Shown here in pieces: positions 38,375-48,213 of a stretch of 64,000 nucleotides of DNA (position 1 is the first letter of the stretch; each line of letters begins with the position of its first letter). Under the pieces are notes generated by a model. It worked only from the letters and a program-made list of their open reading frames with translations, was not told the origin of the DNA and searched no databases. The stretch is from Rhodobiaceae bacterium (GTDB lineage: Bacteria > Pseudomonadota > Alphaproteobacteria > RS24). The stretch is from contig JAHEGN010000007.1 in the NCBI GenBank assembly GCA_024645085.1, positions 1-64,000 on the forward strand, given 5' to 3'. The translations under genes and the position numbers were made by a program.

Positions 38375-38391
38375 TATTTTTGACATATAAT
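38357..38391 (+). promoter_or_regulatory. ppk promoter candidate with TGTCA-type repeats
   Basis: A perfect TATAAT at 38386-38391 lies 31 nt before the ppk ATG, without a matched -35. Upstream, on the minus strand, TGTCA (38385-38381), TTACA (38374-38370) and CTGTCA (38363-38358) form three repeats spaced 11 and 12 bp, which is Pho-box-like. The repeats overlap the end of hdaA. Confidence 0.4.
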
Positions 38392-38422
38392 AAAGCCATA
38401 ATTATTTGGGAAAATTTGATTA

Positions 38423-40606
38423 ATGAGCAAAAAAACAAAGAAAAAAACAGGTGTCTTGCGCAGCTTTAAGCCGGCGCAGAAATTGCCTCAAACTCATTTA
38501 GGGTTTTCGCGCGCCGAACGTTTTGCCAATCGCGAAATATCATGGCTGGCTTTTAATCAGCGGGTCATGGAAGAGGCCACAAACCCCAATCATCCTTTAA
38601 TGGAAAAACTACGCTTCCTGTCGATTTCAGCCAGTAATTTGGATGAGTTTTTCATGGTGCGTGTGGCCGGTTTGGTTGGGCAAACATTGGCCGGTGTTGA
38701 AGAACCCAGCAAAGATGGGCGCACCCCGCGTCAGCAATTGGATGAGATTTCCGAAACTGCCAATCAATTGATGGATAATCAACAAGTCGTCTGGCGGCAT
38801 TTGCTAGAAGAGATGCGCCAGTCCAATGTCTGCGTGCTTGAGCCTGATGAGCTGACAGCATCGCAATTAGCTTGGCTGGACGATTATTTTCTCGAGCAAG
38901 TGCTACCCGTGTTAACGCCACTGGCGGTCGATCCGGCGCATCCGTTTCCGTTTATTCCCAATCTTGGCTTCGCCTTAGCTTTGCAATTGGCGCGGCGCGT
39001 TGATGGTCATCAAATGAACGCGCTTTTGCTGATTCCGCAGCAGCTCGATCGCTTTATTCTTCTCCCCAATGATGACGCGAGCGCCCCCGAAGGCGCATTG
39101 AACTTTGTGCGCTTGGAAACCCTGATCTCAATGTTTTCCGAACGCACTTTCCCGGGCTATGAAGTTTTGGGGCAGGGAGTGTTTCGGATTATCCGTGACA
39201 GCGATCTTGAGGTTGAAGAAGAAGCCGAGGATTTGGTGCAATTATTCGAAAGCGCATTGAAAAAACGGCGTCGTGGCTCCGTTATTCGGCTGAAAATTGA
39301 TAAATCCATGCCGGAAAATTTGAAACGACTGATTACCAAGGAATTGGAAGTTGATCCACGCGGGGTGATTGTCGCCAGCGATTTGGTCGGGTTGTCGCAA
39401 ACCAATCAGATTGTTTCCCATGCGCCGCCCGAACTGAAATTCCCGCCTTTCACGGCACGCTTTCCGGAGCGCATTCGCGAGCATGGTGGCGACTGTTTTT
39501 CAGCCATTGGTGCCAAAGATATTTTGGTGCATCACCCCTATGAGAGTTTTGATGTGGTGGTGCAATTTATTCGCCAAGCGGCAATGGATCCGGATGTGGT
39601 GGCGATTAAGCAAACCCTCTATCGCACCACGGATGACAGCCCAATTGTGAAAGCGCTGATTGAAGCGGCGGAAGCTGGCAAGTCAGTGACGGCGCTGGTG
39701 GAGCTTAAAGCGCGCTTTGATGAGGCGGCCAATATTCGTTTGGCGCGCGATATGGAACGCGCAGGCGTGCAAGTGGTGTTCGGCTTTATCCAGTTGAAAA
39801 CACATGCAAAAGTGAGCCTTGTCGTGCGCCGTGAAGCAGGCCGCATGCGCACTTATGTGCATTTGGGCACGGGCAATTATCACCCGCAAAACGCTTTGGT
39901 TTATACGGATTTATCTTTGTTTACTTGTGATAAAAATATCGCCAGTGACGCGGCGCAGGTTTTCAACTTCTTTACCGGCTATGCCGAACCCTCTGACCTC
40001 AAATGTTTGTCAATGTCGCCGATTACCATGCGGCAAACGATTATGAAGGGCATTAAGGCTGAGATGCAGCATGTGAAAAAGGGGCAACCAGGGGCGATTT
40101 GGGTCAAGCTCAATGCGCTGGTTGACCCATTTGTTATCGACGCCCTCTATGACGCCTCACAGGCCGGTGTGCAGATTGATCTGGTGGTGCGTGGCATTTG
40201 TTGTTTGCGCGCCGGCGTCAAAGGCCTGTCTGAAAATATTCGCGTAAAAAGCATTGTTGGACGCTATTTAGAACATTCGCGGATTGTTTGTTTTGGTAAT
40301 GGCGGCGGTCTGCCTTCAGATGACGCCAAAATTTATATTTCTTCAGCCGATTGGATGCCGCGCAACCTCGACCGTCGCGTCGAAGTGTTGACGCCTGTTT
40401 TGAACCCCACCGTCCGCGAGCAAGTGATGAACCAAATCATGGTGACCAATTTGGCAGATAATCAGCAAAGCTGGCTGATGCAACCCGACGGCCAATTTGC
40501 CCGTGCGCATACGCCGGAGGGTGAGCCGGAAATCAACGCACATGATTATTTTATGACCAACCCAAGCCTTTCAGGGCGCGGTGAGAGCATGAAGAAAAAG
40601 GTTTAG
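38423..40606 (+). CDS. ppk1: Polyphosphate kinase 1
   Basis: Makes polyphosphate from ATP. The N-terminal domain opens [20 protein letters not shown]. The two PLD-like catalytic domains carry the autophosphorylated His in [23 protein letters not shown] and the second [11 protein letters not shown] and [14 protein letters not shown]. 727 residues is typical. It begins with GGGA ten bases upstream of the ATG and is followed after three nt by ppx, giving a synthesis/degradation pair. Confidence 0.96.
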   Translation: MSKKTKKKTGVLRSFKPAQKLPQTHLGFSRAERFANREISWLAFNQRVMEEATNPNHPLMEKLRFLSISASNLDEFFMVRVAGLVGQTLAGVEEPSKDGRTPRQQLDEISETANQLMDNQQVVWRHLLEEMRQSNVCVLEPDELTASQLAWLDDYFLEQVLPVLTPLAVDPAHPFPFIPNLGFALALQLARRVDGHQMNALLLIPQQLDRFILLPNDDASAPEGALNFVRLETLISMFSERTFPGYEVLGQGVFRIIRDSDLEVEEEAEDLVQLFESALKKRRRGSVIRLKIDKSMPENLKRLITKELEVDPRGVIVASDLVGLSQTNQIVSHAPPELKFPPFTARFPERIREHGGDCFSAIGAKDILVHHPYESFDVVVQFIRQAAMDPDVVAIKQTLYRTTDDSPIVKALIEAAEAGKSVTALVELKARFDEAANIRLARDMERAGVQVVFGFIQLKTHAKVSLVVRREAGRMRTYVHLGTGNYHPQNALVYTDLSLFTCDKNIASDAAQVFNFFTGYAEPSDLKCLSMSPITMRQTIMKGIKAEMQHVKKGQPGAIWVKLNALVDPFVIDALYDASQAGVQIDLVVRGICCLRAGVKGLSENIRVKSIVGRYLEHSRIVCFGNGGGLPSDDAKIYISSADWMPRNLDRRVEVLTPVLNPTVREQVMNQIMVTNLADNQQSWLMQPDGQFARAHTPEGEPEINAHDYFMTNPSLSGRGESMKKKV

Positions 40607-40609
40607 GTA

Positions 40610-42166
40610 ATGAGTTCTTATAAAACCGAAAAATTTGCCGATGCGCTCAATCGTCTGGGTGCCTTGCGGCCCGATGCGCCATTGGGGGTTTTGGATATTG
40701 GTTCAAACTCTGTGCGTTTGGTCGGCTATAGCGGCTCGGCCCGCACACCTTTACCGATTTATAATGAGCGCGCCTTTTGTCGGCTCGGTGAGGCGGTCGC
40801 CGCCACCGGCCGCATTGAGGGCGCGCCTTATGAATTGGCAATTCAAACATTTCATCGGTTTCACGCGATTGCCGCACGGCTTGGCATTGGCAATCTTGCG
40901 GCTTTTGCCACGGCGGCGGTGCGTGACGCCGAAAACAGCGAGGCATTTATTGCCGAAGCCGAAGCTATTTTGGGACATAAAATCCGCATTTTAAGTGGCG
41001 AAGAAGAAGCAATTTACTCGGCTGATGGGGTGATGCTGTCGATACCCAAGGCTGATGGTATTGTTGCCGATCTGGGCGGCGGCAGTTTGGAATTGGCCCG
41101 CGTGCACGGCAATCAAACGCATCATTGGGCGAGCTTGCCGCTGGGGGTTCTGGCCTTGAACCAGCAGTCAGACGGCGATCGCGCGCTGATGGCGCAGCAA
41201 GTCAGCACAGCTTTGCAGCAAATTGACTGGCTGTCCGACGGCAAAGGCTTGCCGCTTTATGTGGTTGGCGGCACATGGCGTAATTTAGCGAAAATTCATA
41301 TGGACTATGAAAACTATCCGCTCGACGTATTGCACCAATATGCCGTGCCAGCGCAGCAAATGACGGGTTTTGCCCGCGCCCTGATAGAAGATGGGGCGGC
41401 GTTTGATTTATCGCTATCATCGTCCAATCGGCGCGAGGCTTTGCCGATTGCCGCGATTGTGCTCGATAAGCTGACTGAAGCGGTGCAGCCCAATGACATT
41501 ATCGTCTCGGCCAATGCGGTGCGCGAGGGCATTTTATATTCCATGTTGGAAAGCAAATTCCGTAAGCTTGACCCGCTCTTATTGGCCTGCGAAGAAATGG
41601 CTGAAAGGCTATGTAAATCAGCAGCTTATGGTCATGAATTGGCGGCTTGGACGAGTGGGTTATTTACCGGTCGTCACGCCCAATTTGCTGCCGATAAAGA
41701 GCTCAATCGATTGCGCTTGGCGGGCTGTTTGATTTCAGATTTGGCATGGGCCAGTCACCCGAGTTTTCGCGCCGAAGTGGTGCGCCAGACGGTGTTGACG
41801 GCGCCATTTGGTGGCATTGATCACCAAAGTCGCGTATTTCTTGGTCATGCGCTGTCTTATCGTCATGAGGTCGAAGCGGGCTGGTATGGGGCCAATCGTT
41901 TGTCTTTAGTGCCAGAGGATGAGAAACTAGCGCGGGCCTTTGGTCTGTGTCTACGCTTGGCACATTCGCTGTCGGCATCGCTGCCAAATTTATTACCGCT
42001 CACACGTCTAACTTTTGGGCAAGACCAAGTGGTGCTGACCATTGATCCGTCGCAGGCCGAATTGCTGGGGCCGATTATCGACAATCGATTGAAACGTGTG
42101 GCTGAGGTCCTCGGCCTCGATTCGCAAGTTGAGTTGGCGCCGGTGGAAATTAAAACCGCCGGTTAA
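40610..42166 (+). CDS. ppx: Exopolyphosphatase / GppA-type phosphatase
   Basis: Removes terminal phosphate from polyphosphate or pppGpp. ASKHA fold: the phosphate-1 loop VLDIGSNSVRLVGY is at about 24-37, FATAAVRDAENSEAF and SGEEEAIYSADGV follow, then the second loop VADLGGGSLELARV. The C-terminal half is a helical HD-like domain (about 330-510). Length 518 is normal. Coupled to ppk1. Its TAA stop shares TTAA with the stop of rnd on the other strand. Confidence 0.92.
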   Translation: MSSYKTEKFADALNRLGALRPDAPLGVLDIGSNSVRLVGYSGSARTPLPIYNERAFCRLGEAVAATGRIEGAPYELAIQTFHRFHAIAARLGIGNLAAFATAAVRDAENSEAFIAEAEAILGHKIRILSGEEEAIYSADGVMLSIPKADGIVADLGGGSLELARVHGNQTHHWASLPLGVLALNQQSDGDRALMAQQVSTALQQIDWLSDGKGLPLYVVGGTWRNLAKIHMDYENYPLDVLHQYAVPAQQMTGFARALIEDGAAFDLSLSSSNRREALPIAAIVLDKLTEAVQPNDIIVSANAVREGILYSMLESKFRKLDPLLLACEEMAERLCKSAAYGHELAAWTSGLFTGRHAQFAADKELNRLRLAGCLISDLAWASHPSFRAEVVRQTVLTAPFGGIDHQSRVFLGHALSYRHEVEAGWYGANRLSLVPEDEKLARAFGLCLRLAHSLSASLPNLLPLTRLTFGQDQVVLTIDPSQAELLGPIIDNRLKRVAEVLGLDSQVELAPVEIKTAG

Positions 42167-43317
42167 ACGTCGCGCGCGACCAAAATAACCATGTCATTTT
42201 CTGACGCCAAAGCAAGCCGACCCTGTTTCAAATCCAGAGCATATTGGCCAAAAATTTCGCGACGCCAGCCGCGCATGGCGGGCACATCTGGCTCACTATC
42301 GCTGGCGATGCGTTCCAAATCGGCAACATTGGCAATCAATTTCGGCGCCACTTGGGTTTCTTCGCTGCGTTGTTTCAGTAGAACTTTCAGCAATTCGACC
42401 AATGGCCCAATGCCCGGACGATTGACCACAGCGGCTGGCACATCGGGTAGATCTTCGGGCTTTTTATTTCGGCCAATTGCCACCGCTTCTAACAGGGTTT
42501 CAGCATGGCGTGAGTTTTCAAAACCACGCGGGACGGCGCGCAGTCGGGCCAGCGCGGTTTTGTCTTTCGGCGCTTGTAGCGCTAATTCGCGAATGGCGTC
42601 ATCTTTGAGCACACGATTACGCGGCACATTGCGGCTTTGCGCTTCGGCGTCGCGCCATTTGGCAACTTCAATTAAAACGCCGAGCACTATGGGCCGGCGG
42701 TCTTGCATGCGCAGGCGGCGCCAAGCATTTTCCGGGCTTTGTAAGTAAACTTCTGGGTCAGATAGCAAATTGCTCTCTTCTTCTAGCCATGCGCGACGGC
42801 CATTTTTCTCCAGCGTTTCCTCGAGATATTCATAAGCATCGCGCAAATGGGTGACGTCGGAGAGCGCATAGGTAAGTTGTGCATCACTAAGCGGGCGATG
42901 GCTCCAATCGGTAAAACGACTGGCTTTGTCGACCTTACCATTGGTGGTTTTATGAATCAGCGTTTCATAGCCCACCGCATCGCCAAAGCCACACACCATG
43001 GCGGCGATTTGCGTGTCAAAAAGCGGCGTTGGAATCACCCCTGCCAAATGGTGGAAAATTTCAACATCTTGCCGGCAGCCATGCATGACTTTGAGCACGT
43101 GCGGATTGACCAGAAGGTCATAAAATGGTTGTAAATCAATGTCTTCAGCAAGCGGGTCAATCATTCCCTCGACATTGTGTCCGGCTGTTTGGATGAGGCA
43201 TAAAATCGGCCAAAATGTGCTCTCGCGCAAAAATTCAGTATCAACCGTAATATACGGGCAGGCGGCCAATTCGGCGCACAGAGCTTCGAGCTCTTCAGTT
43301 GTGGAAATCAGTTTCAT
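42163..43317 (-). CDS. rnd: Ribonuclease D
   Basis: 3'-5' exonuclease for tRNA and stable-RNA trimming. The DEDDy residues are visible: Asp26 and Glu28 in YITVDTEFLRESTFW, Asp in MHGCRQDVEIFH, and Tyr and Asp in DAQLTYALSDVTHL. An HRDC domain lies around 210-290. 384 residues is normal. No Shine-Dalgarno precedes the ATG, and the best promoter candidate would start transcription about two nt upstream, suggesting a leaderless mRNA. Confidence 0.94.
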   Translation of the reverse strand: MKLISTTEELEALCAELAACPYITVDTEFLRESTFWPILCLIQTAGHNVEGMIDPLAEDIDLQPFYDLLVNPHVLKVMHGCRQDVEIFHHLAGVIPTPLFDTQIAAMVCGFGDAVGYETLIHKTTNGKVDKASRFTDWSHRPLSDAQLTYALSDVTHLRDAYEYLEETLEKNGRRAWLEEESNLLSDPEVYLQSPENAWRRLRMQDRRPIVLGVLIEVAKWRDAEAQSRNVPRNRVLKDDAIRELALQAPKDKTALARLRAVPRGFENSRHAETLLEAVAIGRNKKPEDLPDVPAAVVNRPGIGPLVELLKVLLKQRSEETQVAPKLIANVADLERIASDSEPDVPAMRGWRREIFGQYALDLKQGRLALASENDMVILVARDV

Positions 43318-43325
43318 GAAACTAT

Positions 43326-43354
43326 GTTATAAAACACTGAAATGGTTTTGTCGC
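43326..43354 (-). promoter_or_regulatory. Promoter candidate for rnd
   Basis: On the minus strand GCGACA (43354-43349), 17 nt, TATAAC (43331-43326). The -10 ends nine bases before the rnd ATG, so the transcript would be leaderless or nearly so. Confidence 0.45.
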
Positions 43355-43411
43355 CTCCTGAAAATAGGCTCGATTTTCACCGTTCAAAAGGGCGGCAAAC
43401 GCATGTGTGGC

Positions 43412-43440
43412 TTGACAAATCGTGTGAAGCGTTGTGTTTA
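43412..43440 (+). promoter_or_regulatory. Promoter candidate for aspS
   Basis: A perfect -35 TTGACA (43412-43417), 17-nt spacer and a weak -10 TGTTTA (43435-43440), 28 nt before the aspS ATG. Confidence 0.4.
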
Positions 43441-43468
43441 GGCATCACTATTCTTTAAGAGGTTGAAG

Positions 43469-45268
43469 ATGCACGAATATAGAAGCCATGATTGCGGCAC
43501 GTTGCGCGCGACACATATCGACGAAACCGTCCGTTTATCAGGTTGGGTGCACCGAAAACGTGACCATGGTGGGCTATTATTCATTGATTTGCGCGACCAT
43601 TACGGGCTGACGCAATTGGTCATAGAGCCATCAAGTCCGTATTTTTCGGTTGCCGAAGAGGTCCGCGCTGAAAGCGTTATTCGCGTCGAGGGCAAGGTTG
43701 TTGGCCGCGATGCCGACGCCAAAAACCCTAATCTGCCAACGGGTGAGATTGAGATTTATGTTTCCAACATGGAAATATTATCGCAGGCCGGTGATTTGCC
43801 GCTGCCCGTATTTGGCGAGCCGGACTATCCGGAGGACATTCGTCTGCGCTATCGTTTCCTCGATTTGCGTCGCGACACGCTGCATAAAAACATTGTTTTG
43901 CGGTCGGATATTATTTCATGGCTGCGCCGTCGTATGACCGATGACGGGTTCCGCGAGTATCAAACACCGATTTTGACGGCCTCAAGCCCAGAGGGCGCGC
44001 GCGACTTTTTGGTGCCGTCGCGCACCCACCCAGGCCGCTTCTATGCCCTGCCACAAGCGCCGCAGCAGTTTAAGCAATTGCTGATGGTGGCTGGTTTTGA
44101 CCGCTATTTCCAAATCGCGCCATGTTTCCGTGATGAAGACGCCCGCGCCGATCGTTCGCCCGGCGAGTTTTATCAGCTCGATTTGGAAATGAGTTTTGTC
44201 ACGCAAGAGGATGTGTTTCAGGCGGTTGAGCCGGTATTGCGCGATGTTTTCACCACTTTCGGCAATGGCAAACGGGTGACGCCGGAGTTCCCGCGTATTC
44301 CTTATGCTGAAGCCATGCAAAAATATGGTTCCGACAAACCGGATTTGCGCATTCCGATTGAAATGCAGGACGTTACCGCTGCCTTTGATGGGTCAGACTT
44401 TAAGATTTTCGCCAATATGATTGCCAAGGACGATAAGGTTCGGGTCTGGGCGATTCCAGCCAAAACCGGCGGTAGTCGGGCGTTTTGTGACCGTATGAAC
44501 AGCTGGGCGCAGGGCGAAGGCCAGCCAGGTCTAGGGTATATTTTCTTCCGCGATGGCGAAGGCGCTGGGCCATTGGCGAAAAATATCGGTGCCGAGCGCA
44601 CCGAACAAATTCGCAGCCAATTGGCGCTTGAAGATGGCGATGCTGTTTTCTTCTGCGCCGGTGTGCCCAAGTCATTTGCTGAATTCGCAGGCCGCGCCCG
44701 TAATCGGGTTGGCGAAGAACTTGAGCTAATTGACCGCGATCAATTCGCCTTTTGCTGGATTGTTGATTTCCCGATGTATGAAATTGACGATAGCACCAAA
44801 AAACTCGACTTCTCCCATAACCCGTTCTCCATGCCGCAAGGTGGTATGGAAGCGCTGGAGAGCATGGACCCATTGGATATTCTTGGCTATCAATATGATA
44901 TTGTCTGCAATGGTATTGAGCTATCGTCGGGTGCTATTCGGAATCACAAGCCGGAAATTATGCTGAAAGCATTTGAGATTGCTGGCTATGACAGCGCTGT
45001 AGTGGAAAAAGAATTTGGCGGTATGCTGAACGCTTTCCGTTTTGGCGCGCCACCGCATGGCGGTATTGCTCCAGGCGTTGACCGTATTGTCATGCTCTTG
45101 GCGGAGCAAGAAAACCTGCGCGAGGTCGTGGCCTTCCCAATGAACCAGCAAGCTGAAGATTTATTAATGCAAGCGCCGTCGGAAGTTTCCAATGCGCAAT
45201 TGCGTGAATTGCACATTCGCTTGAATTTGCCAGCCGAGAAAAAATCATCACCCGATGAGGCGTCGTAA
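43469..45268 (+). CDS. aspS: Aspartyl-tRNA synthetase
   Basis: Class II synthetase. OB-fold anticodon domain at about 15-105 ([26 protein letters not shown]), motif 2 [19 protein letters not shown], the bacterial GAD insertion at about 290-410, and motif 3 [13 protein letters not shown] near 540. Start is ATG 43469 with AAGAGG upstream; a TTG two codons earlier is also open. 599 residues is usual for the bacterial type. Whether it also charges tRNA-Asn cannot be read here; presence of gatCAB and asnS elsewhere would tell. Confidence 0.96.
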   Translation: MHEYRSHDCGTLRATHIDETVRLSGWVHRKRDHGGLLFIDLRDHYGLTQLVIEPSSPYFSVAEEVRAESVIRVEGKVVGRDADAKNPNLPTGEIEIYVSNMEILSQAGDLPLPVFGEPDYPEDIRLRYRFLDLRRDTLHKNIVLRSDIISWLRRRMTDDGFREYQTPILTASSPEGARDFLVPSRTHPGRFYALPQAPQQFKQLLMVAGFDRYFQIAPCFRDEDARADRSPGEFYQLDLEMSFVTQEDVFQAVEPVLRDVFTTFGNGKRVTPEFPRIPYAEAMQKYGSDKPDLRIPIEMQDVTAAFDGSDFKIFANMIAKDDKVRVWAIPAKTGGSRAFCDRMNSWAQGEGQPGLGYIFFRDGEGAGPLAKNIGAERTEQIRSQLALEDGDAVFFCAGVPKSFAEFAGRARNRVGEELELIDRDQFAFCWIVDFPMYEIDDSTKKLDFSHNPFSMPQGGMEALESMDPLDILGYQYDIVCNGIELSSGAIRNHKPEIMLKAFEIAGYDSAVVEKEFGGMLNAFRFGAPPHGGIAPGVDRIVMLLAEQENLREVVAFPMNQQAEDLLMQAPSEVSNAQLRELHIRLNLPAEKKSSPDEAS

Positions 45269-45336
45269 TCAAGGAAGATGCAGGGCGCGCGCTTTCGTGC
45301 TATAAATTCGTCTCTGTCGAAATGGAAAGTCAAATA

Positions 45337-45723
45337 ATGCAATTTCTTAAAATGATTTTTACATGGTGGAACAGCCAAACTTTGGGCACGTTGATTTGGA
45401 CCAAACGCCGTGGGCAATTGGTTGGTCAAGATGAGCAGGGCAATTGTTATTATCAGGACCGCAAAGGTGCCTCCATCAATGGTAAGGCGCGCCGCTGGGT
45501 GATTTTCAATGGCGACATTGAAAGCACGCGGGTGTCGTCTGAGTGGCACGGATGGTTGCATTACACGGTTGATGAAACCCCCGATGAAGCGCAATTTGTT
45601 CGTCGCGACTGGCACAAGCCACATCAAATCAATCAAACCGGAACGAAAAATGCTCATAAGCCAGCTGGACCAGCCGATGCGGCTTCTTATGCATCTGGCT
45701 ATGATTCTTGGAAACCAGAATAG
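45337..45723 (+). CDS. NDUFA12 (B17.2) family complex I accessory subunit
   Basis: 128 residues matching the accessory subunit that alphaproteobacteria share with mitochondrial complex I. TLGTLIWTKRRGQLVGQDEQGN is followed by YYQDRK and RRWVIFNGDIESTRVSSEWHGWLHYTVDETP, the conserved core, with YDSWKPE at the end. I use ATG 45337, which has GGAAA eight bases upstream; an ATG at 45322 is also open. A TATAAA lies nearby at about 45301. It probably shares a transcript with mlaD, nine nt downstream. Confidence 0.9.
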   Translation: MQFLKMIFTWWNSQTLGTLIWTKRRGQLVGQDEQGNCYYQDRKGASINGKARRWVIFNGDIESTRVSSEWHGWLHYTVDETPDEAQFVRRDWHKPHQINQTGTKNAHKPAGPADAASYASGYDSWKPE

Positions 45724-45731
45724 GACGCATT

Positions 45732-46196
45732 ATGCTGAAAGATAATCTCGTCGAAACCCTCGTAGGTGCCTTTGTTGTTATCGTTGCCACGCTTTTCGTC
45801 GCTTATGGTTATTCAGTAACCGAAACCGGCAGCTCAGACGGCTATCGTCTGTCGGCTCAGTTCAACCGCGTTGATGGCCTGACCATTGGCAGCGATGTAC
45901 GCATGTCCGGCATTAAAGTTGGAACAGTGGTGTCGCTCGAACTAGACCCGAAAAGCTATTACGCCAATGTCGTTTTCTCGATGAATGGTGATATTAGTTT
46001 TCCAGATGATACCAGCGCCAAAATCACCAGTGAAGGCCTGCTTGGCGGTAATTATATTTCTTTGTCGCCCGGCGGCAGCGAGGATTTTTTGGAAGATGGT
46101 GGAGAAATTCTCTATACGCAGGGCTCTGTTGATCTCATCGAATTGGTGAGCCAAGCCCTGTTCAGCGCTGGTGATGGCGAGAGTGACCAAAAATAA
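45732..46196 (+). CDS. mlaD: MlaD, MCE-domain lipid-binding subunit
   Basis: Hexameric periplasmic ring of the MlaFED transporter. 154 residues: N-terminal membrane anchor at about 7-27 (LVGAFVVIVATLFVAYGYSV), then one MCE domain (YRLSAQFNRVDGLTIGSDVRMSGIKVGTV, ITSEGLLGGNYISLSPGG) and a short C-terminal helix (SVDLIELVSQALF) that would line the pore. It is shorter than E. coli MlaD (183). It is separated from mlaE-mlaF by 29 kb but sits with NDUFA12 and DUF2155, an arrangement I recall from other alphaproteobacteria. Confidence 0.92.
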   Translation: MLKDNLVETLVGAFVVIVATLFVAYGYSVTETGSSDGYRLSAQFNRVDGLTIGSDVRMSGIKVGTVVSLELDPKSYYANVVFSMNGDISFPDDTSAKITSEGLLGGNYISLSPGGSEDFLEDGGEILYTQGSVDLIELVSQALFSAGDGESDQK

Positions 46197-46827
46197 ATTC
46201 CTGTTTTTGCCTGTCTTATTGCTCCTCTCGGGGCCAATATCGCTATCAGCCCAAGAGCTACCATCTCCCGATGCCAGCACGACACCATCATTGCCAGTGC
46301 TTGTTGCGCCACCGCTACCCGACACCAATCCTTTTGATGGAAGGCCGACGGCGGGTTATGATGATTTTCAAACGGTTCCGGTTGAGCCGCCGCTTCTTGA
46401 TGATTTTGACGAGTTAACCGAAGAATTTGACGGTTCTTTGCCATTGCCGCTATTTGATGTGCCGGTGATTGAGCTTCCCACTGACAGTTCAACACCAAGC
46501 ACGCGAGTGATGCGCATTGGGCGATTCACCCTATTGCACAAGGTGACGGCGAAAATCCGCCCACTAGAATTGCGTCTAGATGAGCCAGTGGAAATTGATG
46601 ATTTGCGCATCACCATGCATGATTGTCTTTCCACGCCGCCGGAAGAACCGCCCGAAACCAAAGCGTTTTTAACGATTTTGGAAAATAAGAATGGCGAGGA
46701 AAAACGTTTGTTCAATGGTTGGATGTTTGCCTCCAGCCCTGGCATTAACGCGTTGGAACATGCTGTTTATGACCTTTGGCCGAAAGCCTGTGTGGGCGCC
46801 GACGATATGCCGTTTACTGGTGAGTAA
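46174..46827 (+). CDS. DUF2155 domain-containing exported protein
   Basis: 217 residues: signal peptide to about residue 26 (ISLSAQ-E), a Pro/Asp-rich low-complexity stretch at about 28-110, and the DUF2155 domain at about 112-212 (RFTLLHKVTAKIRPLELRLDEPVEIDDL ... WMFASSPGINALEHAVYDLWPKAC). Two Cys in the domain may form a disulfide. Function unknown. It overlaps the mlaD end by 23 bases; the ATG at 46174 has no strong Shine-Dalgarno, and GTG 46183 is an alternative start. Neighbour of accC by 21 nt, convergently. Confidence 0.82.
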   Translation: MARVTKNKFLFLPVLLLLSGPISLSAQELPSPDASTTPSLPVLVAPPLPDTNPFDGRPTAGYDDFQTVPVEPPLLDDFDELTEEFDGSLPLPLFDVPVIELPTDSSTPSTRVMRIGRFTLLHKVTAKIRPLELRLDEPVEIDDLRITMHDCLSTPPEEPPETKAFLTILENKNGEEKRLFNGWMFASSPGINALEHAVYDLWPKACVGADDMPFTGE

Positions 46828-46848
46828 GCGGCCATCACATAGTCGGGT

Positions 46849-48210
46849 TTAACCGGCGGTTTTCTTCTCGGCTTCGCTTTGCAAAAATCCTTCAAGCCAA
46901 TGAATGTCGTAATCGGCTTTTTGGAAATCTTCATTGGCCAATAAGCGATGGAACAGCGGCAATGTGGTTTCGACGCCATCAATGGCAAATTCGCGCAAAG
47001 CCCGATCGAGGCGTCGCATACAGGTCTCGCGGTCGGCAGCATGGACAATCAATTTACCAATCAAACTGTCGTAATAGGGTGGAATGGCATAGCCGGAAAA
47101 CACCGCACTATCAATTCGAACCCCTAAACCGCCGGGGGCGTGATAGGTCTGAATTTTGCCTGGTGACGGCACGAATGTTTCAGGATGCTCGGCATTGATG
47201 CGGCATTCCATGGCGTGGCCGCTGAGCACAATATCATCTTGCGTGAAACTCAAGACCTCGCCATTGGCAACGCGGATTTGTTCGCGCACAAGGTCAATGC
47301 CGGTAATCGCTTCGGTCACCGGATGTTCAACCTGTAGGCGGGTGTTCATCTCAATGAAATAGAACTCGCCTTTTTCATATAAAAACTCAATCGTGCCGAC
47401 CCCGCGATAAGACATGCCTTGCATCGCATTGGTAACAATTTTACCGATTTTGGCGCGCGCCGCATCGTCCAGCACGGTGCTTGGTGCTTCTTCTAAAACC
47501 TTTTGGTGGCGACGTTGTAAGGAACAATCGCGCTCACCCAAATGCACTGCATTGCCATGCGTGTCGCAGGCCACTTGAATTTCAATATGGCGCGGCTTTT
47601 CGAGATATTTCTCGATATAAACCGCATCATCCCCAAAGGCTGCCTTGGCTTCGCTGCGCGCCGTGGTAAAGGCCTCGGCCAGATCATCCTCGGTTTTGGC
47701 AATTTTCATGCCGCGCCCGCCGCCGCCCGATGCGGCTTTAACCAAGACAGGAAAGCCCATCTCGCGGCCGACTTTGAGCGCCTCCGCTACGTCTTTCACT
47801 TCGCCGTCAGAGCCCGGCACCACCGGAATACCCAATTCAATGGCCTTGGCTTTGGCGGCAATTTTATCGCCCATTAGGCGAATGTGATCGGCGGTTGGGC
47901 CGATAAAGGTAATGCCATGGGCTTCCAAAATATCTGCGAATTTGGCGTTTTCAGACAAAAACCCATAACCCGGATGCACGGCATCGGCGCCGGTGATTTC
48001 GCAGGCGGCAATAATTGACGGAATGTTCAAATAGCTATTGGCAGCGGGGGCGGGGCCAAGGCAGACGCTTTCATCGGCCAGCCCAACATGCATGGCATGA
48101 TTGTCTGCCGTTGAGTGAACAGCCACTGAGGCAATGCCCATTTCGCGGCATGCGCGGATAACTCGGAGGGCAATTTCTCCGCGATTGGCAATAAGGATTT
48201 TGCTAATCAT
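46849..48210 (-). CDS. accC: Acetyl-CoA carboxylase, biotin carboxylase subunit
   Basis: Carboxylates biotin on AccB using ATP and bicarbonate. KILIANRGEIALRVIRACREMGI opens the protein; the ATP-grasp domain carries KAASGGGGRGMK and MNTRLQVEHPVTE. 453 residues is normal. It starts three nt after accB and is in the same transcript. The gene aat, usually next in alphaproteobacteria, is absent; the convergent DUF2155 gene takes that place. Confidence 0.97.
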   Translation of the reverse strand: MISKILIANRGEIALRVIRACREMGIASVAVHSTADNHAMHVGLADESVCLGPAPAANSYLNIPSIIAACEITGADAVHPGYGFLSENAKFADILEAHGITFIGPTADHIRLMGDKIAAKAKAIELGIPVVPGSDGEVKDVAEALKVGREMGFPVLVKAASGGGGRGMKIAKTEDDLAEAFTTARSEAKAAFGDDAVYIEKYLEKPRHIEIQVACDTHGNAVHLGERDCSLQRRHQKVLEEAPSTVLDDAARAKIGKIVTNAMQGMSYRGVGTIEFLYEKGEFYFIEMNTRLQVEHPVTEAITGIDLVREQIRVANGEVLSFTQDDIVLSGHAMECRINAEHPETFVPSPGKIQTYHAPGGLGVRIDSAVFSGYAIPPYYDSLIGKLIVHAADRETCMRRLDRALREFAIDGVETTLPLFHRLLANEDFQKADYDIHWLEGFLQSEAEKKTAG

Positions 48211-48213
48211 GAC

